A DNA stretch of 64,000 nucleotides from NCBI RefSeq assembly GCF_001676725.1, contig NZ_CP016172.1, positions 2,046,001 to 2,110,000 of the forward strand, read 5' to 3'. This document shows, piece after piece, positions 28,601 through 35,400 of the stretch. Under the pieces are notes generated by a model, which was given only the letters and a program-made list of their open reading frames with translations, made no database searches and had not been told where the DNA came from. This DNA is from Bordetella flabilis. GTDB taxonomy: Bacteria; Pseudomonadota; Gammaproteobacteria; Burkholderiales; Burkholderiaceae_B. The position numbers were made by a program, and so were the translations under genes. How positions within the stretch are numbered: the stretch's first letter is position 1; the number at the start of each line of letters is the position of its first letter.

Positions 28601-29461
28601 TTTCCCGGAAATATCGTGCCTTTGGGTGGCACGCGCGCCGCGCCGCGGCTGTTCGCCATTCATCCTGGCTATGGGCGCGTGGAGTCGTATCGGGCCCTGG
28701 CGCGCCGCCTCGAACCGGACATCGCCGTGTATGGCGTCCAGTCGCCCGTCTATACCGAAGACGATTGGTGGCCGGCATCCTTGCAGGACCTGGTGCGCGA
28801 CTACGCCGACCGCATCCAGGCGGTGCAGCCACGCGGTCCTTACCTGCTGCTGGGTTGGTCCATAGGCGGCGCGATCGCCGCGCGCGTGGCGCAGGCGCTG
28901 GAGGCGCGCGGCCACGCGGTGGATTTCCTGGGGTTGGTGGACAGCCACGCCAGACCGGGCTTCGAAGACCGCGTCCAGTCTTCCCAGGCCGACGCGATCC
29001 CGGGTCCGGGCACCGGCGGCGCACGGCGTCCTCGCATCGACCCTGCCGAAGCCGAGGCCTTGCTGGCGCAGTGGCGCGCCCAGCCGGCGATGCGCGACGC
29101 CCTCGCGGCGGCGGGACCGCGCGTGCATGTCCAGGCGGTCCACGCGCTGCTCGCGCGGACCAGCTATGAAGCCCTGCGCGGCTGGCACACGCCGTACCCG
29201 CTGCGCGCCCGCGCGCATCTATGGCTGGCCGGGCAGTCGTTGGCCGGCTCGGCCGAGGACGCCGTCCGGGCCTGGCAGGCGCTGACGGCCACGGAGGTGC
29301 GCATGGCCGGCCGGGTCGCCGCCCATCATGAAGACATCGTCACGGCTGCGGCCTTCCTGGAATCGGCGGCCGCAGCGCTCGCACAGGCCCTTGCGCCTGC
29401 CCGGAGCGCTGATGGCGCCAACGGGGCGAGTAGCGCCCCCTTCGATCTTGCAACGAGGTAG
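16640..29461 (+). CDS. NRPS, terminal part: C-A-T-E-C-A-T-C-A-T-TE
   Basis: 4273 aa. Domains (approximate residues): C 90-515 (HHIAADGW near 216); A 534-1065; T with Ser1119; epimerisation 1173-1710 (HHLAVDGVSW near 1359, FNYLGRF near 1624); C 1743-2175 (HHLLTDGW); A 2207-2780; T Ser2839; C 2927-3358 (HHVLLDGW); A 3374-3902; T Ser3947; thioesterase 4004-4250 (GWSIGG, Ser4074). Manually aligned specificity codes: A1 and A3 DVHRTGLVAK (unassigned, probably graminine), A2 DFWNVGMVHK (threonine). The epimerase makes the first residue D. The thioesterase shows this protein ends the assembly line although its gene is first. Low-complexity loops with tandem repeats interrupt the A and E domains. NRPS2 begins 4 bp downstream. 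Confidence 0.95.
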   Translation: MDSIVDKQHPGDAPADMPRNGGCEAGTAGMHGDAAAGLHRGMLDVSRAYAALPADKREAFRTALASRGIDGARLPIVALPPRQGRSALSYAQERLWFLWRLDPDSAAYNIAAAIRVRGGLDVAAARRALAMLGARHDILRCRFVEVDGVGMQEFADIEPAWRHDDISPTPSPEREATLARLLRELSVAPFDLQRGPVLRVTLIDAGPAEQVLHFTMHHIAADGWSLGLLQQEFARAYEAALRGVADTTRPHELQFADFARWQREWLEPAALARQLAFWRERLGTAHPVLELPMSFRRIGPRTAEGAGVVRPLGGALSQALRGLAREADATPFMVFLAAYAVLLSRYGNQQDIRIGVPESGRQRRETQDLVGFFVNTLVIRSELHGLERVADLLAHVRERVREAHAHGDVPFAAVVDALQPPRSLSHTPLFQAAMNYTAARPSHFRAADLDLESLPMLTETSRFDLTLVVTDGEEIRVGFNYSKDVFDGRVVERMLGQFEAILARMAEGGAALALADIALERDGKGHAPRADHPFVPVARRVRARAASQPAAPALHCEGQGLRYGELQQWADAIAARLRGAGVGTEHRVGLCVRRSVALPAALLGVWNAGAAFVPLDPDYPAERLAQMMCDAGVRVVLADAHTVTQLGSLLADRHVIDVAACARAVDSGEAGAAVATDHEVADGKGRSDRNNLRVPNSNSNDRNDPNGQEDAVPEADPPVHPDQLAYVIYTSGSTGTPKGVAVSQRSLSLHLDDFIQAYGIGASDIQLQLSTINFDVFLHELLPALIQGGQVRMRGPQAWDLRTTSRELADGRVTFSRIPTAYWQQWLREPPPAQALRALRQITVGGEALPGDALRQWRSGPLGHIDLDNLYGPTETTVACMARRTEEADTGQAIVCIGRPYPSRSVYVMDGQGNEVPVGALGELCIGGDTLARGYLNRPGLTAEKFIPDPYRADGARLYRSGDLCRRREDGAIDFLGRIDQQVKLRGFRIELGEIEAVLRQVPQVEEALVALRGQGEGSRLVAYIVGQADEPALRAQVSRKLPAYMAPSAYVRLDALPLMANGKLDRAALPEPTDTAVERRIVAPRSETEARLLVIWQEVLGRQDIGVTDNFFEVGGDSILSLRIIARAAQAGLGLTHRQLFDTPDIERLAHAADQHGTTGSADTPGEVRTPLPLTPIQRVFFERHPHGESHWNQSVLLKVRAAGDEERGSRTKGVDMRALRRALQLLLDRHDALRLRFGSEWDQDGTAAGGTTAGGPDRDGDAGVGASISAPDGGGMSETTFGTLGDPGAMPWRQRAEAPGTAIMLDEIDLAGDPAWRETLRQHADVLQRGLDIRCGPVVRAAYFHVGDREGRLLLIAHHLAVDGVSWRILLDELRIAYDDARAGRDTPLPPALPWTAWVTALREYASGVEVTAEWPWWRETLADARPALLAVPAGAQDGQKETQGRQTAMQRGQTGTQGDPAAMQARPTAPYTEGPQTRETPTMSPPARERRSQHVDAGLTRTLLDGAARAYRMGPDEILLAVLARAVHAATRDDDILVAVEGHGREAILPGLDLSRTVGWFTTRYPVRLRPVDALGHTLIACKETLRGVPRKGLHWGLLRAWGDAATRAEMAALPVPPIGFNYLGRFERNIDAQGRFALVGSAEGESGGRSMADDGHSPYAVDLNAMVLDGELSMDWRFDPSQYAPGLPERLVAAVDHALREIADHCATVEPTPTAADFPLARLDQRGFEALGLPTDGVQDVYPATPLQAGLLYQSLARPGEGHYVIQKRLTLAGAYDGDAMRAAWERVLAHHDVLRTRFEWRHGGGVLQIVQKEAALPYAEHDWSARDAADYDQALRAWLCDDMARGFDAAVAPLLRIAVFRRHDGACDLVWTGHHLLTDGWSSARLLGQVVACYREAAVGRVHVLPPTRPYRDYVSWLAGQPDAEGWWRDRLAKVDDPATLRQAGLCDAQSGAVNGMGEWVQCLDGVRGEALAHAARRHRVTLNTLVQGAWALLLGRCGHRRQAAFGITVSGRPPELPGMEEMLGLFINTLPLWVDLPPDMPLSRWLSSLQDANAALRQYEYTDLARLQKWAGVHGDADALFDSLVVFENYPVDPALRARTGPLALRDYGVEERTHYPLVLTASHDGQLRLHWKWDRRRIADGTAQGLARRYLDLLQRLAADGDPCLGALGLVPETEAMARAARQPAQEPATLSGAPDTEPLHRQIARQARLRPQAVALTLDGLAMTYGELDRRANRLAHRLIAQGAGPECRIGLAAPRSMALVVGMLGILKAGAAYVPLDPDYPHERLAYLIEDSGIDVLVAHPAARGSLPALSVPLVTLAPDPASLAPGNAEPKNEGAKNRDAMSADAKTGAGNKDAKIEDAEIEDAENEDPDDDARLDRDPAVPVHPDNLAYVIYTSGSTGQPKGAQLSHRNVSRLLSRTQAWFDFRSDDVWTLFHSYAFDFSVWEIFGALCHGGRLVIVPQPVSRDPAAFLALLQGERVTILNQTPSAFRPLIDAAMAASAPALDLRAVVFGGEALDPQILRPWFDRYGDARPQLVNMYGITETTVHVTYRPIVAADAARHGSPLGQPIPDLGMYVLDRDGNAAAPGIAGELYIGGAGLARGYLNRPGLTAERFVPNPHGPAGSRLYRTGDLARLQEGGGATRPRMDDAEDPVAGAPRADDVADDLQYDVQGDVRGDVPCDVHYVGRIDGQVKIRGFRIELGEVEARLRACDGVADAVAVARAQHGAMRVVAYACPPTGHTLDAGSLRDAMARQCPAHMVPAAIVVLPALPLTPNGKVDRRALPEPEFRAADDAPPMGPVEHTLAEVWQEVLGLPRVGRHDNFFALGGDSILSLQVLARASKRGLRATPRQLFEAPTIAGLTQRIADDEGPPADGAEVSTPTRTGAAGEAAMAAPGFDAASLTPRQWAQLGVDRNAIQDLYPATPLQHGMLFHNLLQDGQGVYIDQNGFRLSGALDAGALQAAWSLAVARHDILRTAFVWPPGAHAMQVVMREAVLPFQEHDWRHKSADDYEVDLETWRRKDLATAFALSRPPLLRVAVFSGPDGRHDVISTNHHVLLDGWSYAQLVGEVMAAYRAGRRNEAPSLPPPGRFRAYVDWLGRQAPPRAWWQARHAEAGEPATLGSSVLPPAAEGLYDSEHLHHLVHELDEAATIRLEQAARRYRVTVNTLVQGAWAMLLGRYASRDHAAFGITVSGRPTELPEIENVLGLFINSLPLWVDVRAGQRVGPWLAALQQRNSDARAHGHASVSQLQQWTGLSGEALFDSLIVFENYPVDRSLREGDHGLTLERLRVTERTHYPMVMVVVPVARMRFRFKFDSTRLRDAVARRLTAGFLHILDGLAGADADSVLGVIAMDRHAAPGRPRADHPFVPAARRIRARAASQPGAPALHCEGQALRYGELQQWADAIAAQLRGAGVGAEHRVGLCVRRSVALPAALLGVWNAGAAFVPLDPDYPAERLAQMMDDARVGVVLADAHTAARLGSLLGDRQVVDVASCAPPGGSAEAGAAVEDVNADRKGQNHQSQQSDQNEQPVQRDPAVHPDQLAYVIYTSGSTGTPKGVAVSQRALSLHLDDFIQTYRIGAGDIQLQLSTINFDVFLHELLPALIQGGQVRMRGPQAWDLRTTSRELAEGHVTFSRIPTAYWQQWLREPPPAQALRALRQITVGGEALPGDALRQWRSGPLGHIDLDNLYGPTETTVACMARRTGQADTAQAIVCIGQPYPSRSVYVMDGEGNEVPVGALGELCIGGDTLARGYLNRPGLTAEKFIPDPYRADGARLYRSGDLCRRREDGAIDFLGRIDQQVKLRGFRIEPGEIEAVLRQVPQVEEALVALRGQGEGSRLVAYIVGQADEPALRAQVARKLPAHMAPSAYVRLDALPLMANGKLDRAALPEPEGVVAERQAVAPRSETEARLLAIWQEVLARQDIGVTDNFFEVGGDSIAALRVIESARVAGMEGQSLDRLFRHPTIRALSDRTDEDAFPGNIVPLGGTRAAPRLFAIHPGYGRVESYRALARRLEPDIAVYGVQSPVYTEDDWWPASLQDLVRDYADRIQAVQPRGPYLLLGWSIGGAIAARVAQALEARGHAVDFLGLVDSHARPGFEDRVQSSQADAIPGPGTGGARRPRIDPAEAEALLAQWRAQPAMRDALAAAGPRVHVQAVHALLARTSYEALRGWHTPYPLRARAHLWLAGQSLAGSAEDAVRAWQALTATEVRMAGRVAAHHEDIVTAAAFLESAAAALAQALAPARSADGANGASSAPFDLATR
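18222..19999 (+). repeat. Direct repeat, copy 1: A-T didomain of NRPS1 module 1
   Basis: From CGCGCGCGGACCATCCCTTC to the carrier-domain motif GATTCCATC, this stretch is nearly identical to 26751-28483, apart from a divergent low-complexity loop (about 18640-18795) that accounts for most of the 45-bp length difference. It spans the adenylation domain and the carrier domain up to the phosphopantetheine serine. A recent duplication or ongoing gene conversion best explains it. Confidence 0.9.
20951..21055 (+). repeat. Five in-frame 21-bp tandem repeats inside the epimerisation domain
   Basis: Five consecutive 21-bp units encode the heptads AQDGQKE, TQGRQTA, MQRGQTG, TQGDPAA and MQARPTA. They lie in a non-core loop of the epimerisation domain, about 1438-1472, between the HHLAVDGVSW motif and the later conserved segments. 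The reading frame is kept, so the insertion should be a flexible surface loop. Confidence 0.85.
23726..23770 (+). repeat. Three in-frame 15-bp repeats inside A2 of NRPS1
   Basis: Units encode DAKIE, DAEIE and DAENE and end an acidic, lysine-rich low-complexity insert (about 23640-23815) just upstream of the adenylation core motif TSGSTGQPKG. The same loop carries unrelated low-complexity sequence in A1 and A3. Confidence 0.85.
24671..24718 (+). repeat. Four in-frame 12-bp repeats inside A2 of NRPS1
   Basis: GATGTCC recurs every 12 bp, encoding DVQG-DVRG-DVPC-DVHY between the TGDLAR motif and the GRIDGQVKIRG hinge motif, where a normal domain has only about ten residues. The insert (about 24580-24716) adds roughly 35 residues next to the hinge between the two adenylation subdomains. 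Confidence 0.85.
26751..28483 (+). repeat. Direct repeat, copy 2: A-T didomain of NRPS1 module 3
   Basis: Second copy of the 18222-19999 adenylation-carrier region, 8.5 kb downstream within the same gene. Both copies give the same pocket code DVHRTGLVAK. Homology stops right after the carrier GGDSI motif, where copy 1 leads into an epimerisation domain and copy 2 into the thioesterase. Confidence 0.9.
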
Positions 29462-29465
29462 CACC

Positions 29466-32400
29466 ATGGCTGATATCGCACTGTCGTCCGATAACGTGGC
29501 GACCATCCTGGCGGAGCGGGCCCTGCGGCACCCCGACAAGCCGGCGCTGAAGTTCCTCGGCGACGGCGAATCCGTCACCGCGCAATTGAGCTACGCCGAA
29601 CTGGACGAGCAGGTGCGCAGCCTGGCCCTGCGTCTGGCCGATGCGGCCGCGCCGGGCGACCGCGCGCTGCTGCTGTATCCCAGTGGGCCGGCATACGCGG
29701 TGGCCTTTATCGCCTGCCTGCGCGCCGGCGTGATCGCGGTCCCGGCCTATCCGCCGGAATCGGCCTCGCCGCAGCATGCCGGGCGGCTGGCCGCCATCCT
29801 GCGGGATGCGCAGCCCACGCTGGTGCTGACCGAAGCACGGCTGCTGCCGCTGCTCGCGCCCCTGGCCGCGGCGGCAGGGCAACCAGGCCCCAGCCTGATG
29901 GCCACCGATACGTTTCCGGCCGAAGCGGATGTCCGCGACAGCGCGCGGTCGCCGGGCGGCGATGCCGTCGCCTTCCTGCAATACACCTCGGGGTCCACGT
30001 CCCGGCCCAAGGGGGTGCGCGTCACGCATCGGAATCTTGTCGCCAACGAAGCCGCCATCCAGCGCGCCTTCGGCATCGGCCAGGACGACACCATCGTCAG
30101 TTGGCTGCCGCTGTACCACGACATGGGACTGATCGGCGGGCTGCTGCAGCCCTTGTTCAGCGGCGTGACGGTGGTGCTGATGTCACCCGCACATTTCCTG
30201 GAGCGGCCCGTGCGCTGGCTCCAGGCCATGGCCCGGTATGGCGGCACGGTCAGCGGCGGTCCCGATTTCGCATTCCGCCTGTGCGCGGCGCGCATCGGCG
30301 CGGAACAGGCGGCGTCCCTGGACCTGTCGCGCTGGCGCCTGGCCTTCCTGGGCTCGGAACCGATACGGGCGCATACCCTGGAGGCGTTCGAAAAGGCCTT
30401 CGCCCCGGCGGGCTTCCAGCGCCGCGCCTTCTATCCGTGCTATGGACTCGCCGAAGCCACACTGTTCGCCACCGGCGGCCGGCCTGGCGGCGGCTTTCAT
30501 GCCGTGACGGTCGACCGCGAGCGCCTGGCCGGTGGGGAACTGGTCGGGACCGCCGAGGGCCTGGCCCTGGTCGGGGTCGGCACCGCCCAGGACGGCCACG
30601 CGACGCGCATCGTCGACCCCGCCACCGGGGCTGGGCTCACCGATGGCCGCGTCGGGGAAATCTGGCTGGCCGGCCCCAGCGTCGCGGCCGGCTACTGGGG
30701 GGACGATCGCGCGAGCGCCGACACCTTCGTGGCCGTGGACGGACGCGCCTGGCTGCGCACCGGCGACCTGGGCGCCATGCATCAGGGCGCGCTATTCGTC
30801 ACGGGACGCCTGAAGGACATGATCATCGTCCGTGGCCAGAACCTCTACCCGCCGGATATCGAGGCCATTGTCGAGATGCAGGTGGATGTGGTCCGCAAGG
30901 GCAGGGTGGTTGCCTTCGGGGTCGAGACAGAGGCAGGCGAAGGCATCGGCATTGCCGCCGAAATCAGCCCCGGCGTGCGCAAACTCGTCGCTCCGGAGCA
31001 ACTGCGGGACGCGATCGCCGAAGCGGTGGTGCTGACCCATCGCGAATCGCCTGCCGTGGTGGCCTTGCTCAATCCCGGCGCCTTGCCGCGCACGACGAGC
31101 GGCAAGCTGCAGCGCCTGGCTTGCCGGGCGCAATGGATGGACGGAACACTGGACAGCTATGCCGTCTACCGGGATGGCGCCACGGAGGCGCTGTCCCCCG
31201 CGGCGCGTGCCGGCAGCGACTTGGGCGACGCTGCCGGAACCGAGGACCGGGAGGCGCTGGCGCGCGATATCGCCCACGTGTGGGCAGCCGTGCTGCGTCG
31301 GAAGTCCCTGCGGCCGACCGACCGCTTCACCGCCCTGGGCGGCAGTTCCCTGGCCGCTGCCCAGGCCGCCGCCATGCTGCAGGACCGCTTCGGCATCGAG
31401 GTGCCGCTGCACTGGTTTTTCGAAGCCCCGACGCCACGCGAATTCGCCGTTCGGATGGAAGAGGCGATGGCTGCCAGCCTGCCGGCGGACCGGGACGCCC
31501 GGGCGGAACGGCCCAGGGCGCAGGATGCAGGCGCGCTGCCTCGCGCATGCCCCGACCCCGCCGCCGCACTGCCGCTGGCGTGGTCCTATCCCGCCTCGCC
31601 CGCGCAGCAACGGATGTTCTTCTTCTGGCGCATGGAGCCGGATAGCGGGGCCTATCACATCGCCGGCTCGCTGCGACTGCATGGTCCGCTGGACGCCGCG
31701 CGTGTCGAGCGCGTGCTGGCCGCGCTGGCGCGGCGGCACGAGAGCCTGCGCAGCCGTTTCGCGGAAGCGGGCGACACGCTGGCCTGCCATGTCGACGCCC
31801 CGGCCGCGACCGTACTGGAATGCGACGATCTGCGCGCCCACCCGGCCGCGCAGCGCCAGGCGATCGTGGAAGACATTCTGCGCATAGTGGCGCGGCGCCC
31901 GTTCGACCTGATACGCGGACCGCTATGGCGCGCGCGCCTGCTGCGACTGGGCGAGGAAGAACACCTCCTGGCGGTGGCCGTGCATCACATCGTGGCCGAC
32001 GGCCAGTCGATGAATATCCTGATCCGCGACTTCGGCGCGCTCTACGCGCGGGCCGCGCGGGATACGACGCCGCTGCTGCCCCGGCCACCCGCGCGTTACG
32101 CGGATTACGCCGAGGCCACACGCGCGCGCCTGGCGGATGGCACGATGGCCGCGCAACTGGCCTGGTGGACCGGGCATCTGGGACCGGACGTCCCCGTACT
32201 GGCCCTGCCGCTGGATCGCCCGCGTCCCGCCGTGCAGACCTACACGGGCGCGCTGCATCGGTTCACGATCGATGCGGCGCTGGCGCGGCGCATACGCCAG
32301 TTCGCGGCCGCGCACGATGTCTCCGTATTCATGGTGCTGCTGTCGGGTTTCGATGTGCTGCTGCATCGCTACACCGGCCAGCGCGAGGTGCGCGTGGGCG

Positions 32401-35400
32401 TGCCGTTTGCGAATCGCACGGCGTCGGCGTGGCGCGACGTCGTCGGCCTGTTCGTCAACACGGTCGTCATCCCCTCGCGATGGGACGCGTCGCGCGACTA
32501 CGCAGCTTTCCTGCAGGAGGTGCGGCACGCCGTGGTGCAAGGCCAAGCACATGCCGACCTGCCCTTCGAACGCCTGGTCGAAGCGCTCAATCCCGACCGC
32601 AGCCTGGCGCATCACCCGCTGTTCCAGGCCATGTACAACCACCTGGAGCACCCCGCCGATGAAAACGCGCTGCCCGGCCTGCGCGTGGCCGCGCGCAGCG
32701 AGGACGCCGGGATTACGAAGTTCGACCTGGGCCTGAATACCGAAGCGCACGCGGATGGCGGCCTGAGCGGCAGCTGGGTGTACGCCGCCGACCTGTTCGA
32801 GCCGGCCACCATCGCGCGCATGGCCGCGCACTACCTGGCCTTGCTCGATGCGCTGACCGGCCGTCCGCATATACCGCTGGGCCAGGTGGAGTTCCTTGGC
32901 GATGACGAACGCCGGCAGTTGCTGGCGTGGAGCCACGGCCCGGCGCAGGAGGAATCGATACCGCCAGTGCACGCGCAGATCGCGCGACAGGCCAGCCGTA
33001 CGCCCGACGCCGTCGCGCTGGTGCAGGGCGATGCCATGCTGACGTACTCGGCCATGATGGCGCGCGCCCGCGCGCTGTCGGCACAGCTGGCGCGGCACGG
33101 CGCCGGGCCCGAGACGCGCATCGGCGTGCTGGCGCGGCGCTCGCTGGACTTGCCGGTGCTGCTGCTGGCTATCCTGCAGTCCGGCGCCGCCTACGTGCCC
33201 CTCGATCCGGATCATCCGGCAGCACGCCTCGCCGATGTCGCGCGGCGCGCGGACCTGCAGTTCGTCGTGCGTTCGTGCGCGGCCGATGTCACGCTGGTGT
33301 CGGAGACGTCCGTACTGGACCTCGACGCGCTGCTGACAGAGGACGCCGCTTCCATGCGGGCGGCACCTGCCGCGCCCGACGCCACGGTTGCCACGACGGC
33401 GCCGGACGCGCTGGCCTACATCCTGTTCACCTCCGGCACGACCGGACGGCCCAAGGGCGTTGGCATTACGCACGGGGCGCTGGCGCGGCGGCTGGCATGG
33501 ATGCAGCGCGAGTACAGCCTGTCCGCCGACGAAACCCTGCTGCAGAAGACGCCCATGGGCTTCGATGTGTCGGTATGGGAAATCTTCTGGCCCTTGACGC
33601 AGGGCGCGCGGCTGGCGATCGCGGATCCGGAGGACCATCGTGACCCGGCACGCCTGGCTGCGCTGGTGCACCGCCACGGCGTCAGCACCTTGCACTTCGT
33701 GCCCTCGATGCTCGAGCGTTTCCTGGAGCAGGCCGACGATGCGCAATGCGCCAGCCTGACGCGCTTGTTCAGCGGCGGCGAAGCGCTGGCCCGGCCCTTG
33801 TGCGACCGCGTCCTGGCGCGATGGCCGAACATCCGCTTCGACAACCGGTATGGCCCGACGGAAGCGCTGATCAATGCCACCGCCTGGCGATGCGTATCGG
33901 ATGCGGGCCATACCGTACCCATCGGTCGCCCCCTGCCCGACACGGCGATCCATATCCTGGACGATGCGCTGAACGCCGTACCGGTGGGCGTGGCGGGACA
34001 CCTGCACATCGGGGGCGCGACGTTGGCGCGCGGCTACCTGGACGATCCCGGCCTTACCGCCGATCGCTTCATTCCCGACCCCCACGGCAAGGGACGGCGC
34101 CTGTACCGCTCGGGCGACCTGGCGCGCTGGCGCGCCGATGGCGCCCTGGAATACCTCGGCCGCGCCGACGACCAGGTCAAAATACGCGGCCACCGCATCG
34201 AAGTGGGCGAGGTGCAGGCGCAGTTGCGCGAACTGGACCTCGTCCGCGACGCGGCCGTCATCGCGCATGCCGGCCCGGACGGACTCCTGCGCCTGGTGGC
34301 CTACGTGGTGCCGGCCGAGACCGCTGCCCATGATCGCGCGGCGACCGGCACCGCTGCTTCAGCGTGCGCCGCCGTCCCTGCCGTCACGGCCATCCGCGAA
34401 GCAATGGCGCGGCGCGTGCCGAGCCACATGGTGCCGGCGCTGGTCATGGTCCTGGAGGCGTTGCCCCTCACACCGACGGGCAAGCTGGATCGCGCCGCGT
34501 TGCCGGCCCCCGTGTGGGAATCCCTGGACTACGTCGCGCCCGGCACCGGGATCGAGCGGGCGGTCGCGGACATCTGGCGCGAGGTCCTGGGCGTGACGCG
34601 CATCGGGCTGGCCGACGACTTCTTCGCGCTGGGCGGGCATTCGCTGCTGGCGACGCAGGTCGTGGCGCGCCTGCGGCGCCGGTTCGGCATCGACCTGCCG
34701 CTGCGCACGCTCTTCGAAGGCCCTGTCCTGGCCACCTTTGCTACGGCGGTGCAAAAGGAAATCGACGCGGGTGCCGTTCCCACTCGTCCGGAACCGGTGC
34801 GATCGCCGCGCGGCGATCGCCTGCCGCTGTCCTATTCCCAGGAACGGATGTGGTTCCTGTGGAACATGGAACCGGACGGGGCGGCATACAACGTCGGCGG
34901 CGCGGTGCGTTTGAGCGGCCCGCTCGATGTGCATGCCATGCGCACCGCCTTCCATGCCTTGCTGATGCGGCATGAAGCCCTGCGCACGACCTTTCCCGCG
35001 GTGGATGGCGCGCCGACGCAACGCATACACCCCCGCCCCGACGCCGCGCTGGCCGTCGTGGACCTGGGCGACATGGCGCCAGCCGAGCAGGCGCGCCATG
35101 TCGCCGCGTTCGCGCACGACGAGGCGCACCGTCCGTTCGACCTCGCGGACGGTCCGCTGCTGCGGGCGACCTTGTTGCGGCTGGCGCCCGACCGTCACAT
35201 GCTGGTCATTACGCTGCACCACATCATCGCGGAAGGCTGGGCGATGGAGGTTTTCGCCGACGAGTATGCGCATCTTTACCGGGACGTGGTGGGCGGGCGT
35301 ACGCCGTCGTTGCCGCCGCCGGACCTGCAGTACGCCGACTTCGCGGTGTGGCAACGGGCATGGCTGGACGGCGGGGAGGCCGACCGCCAGTTGGCTTACT

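Noticed and set aside
29466..31100. FAAL domain as a separate long-chain acyl-CoA synthetase gene.
   Set aside because: The frame continues without a stop into the ACP and C domains, and the sequence is of FAAL type, so it is a loading domain.
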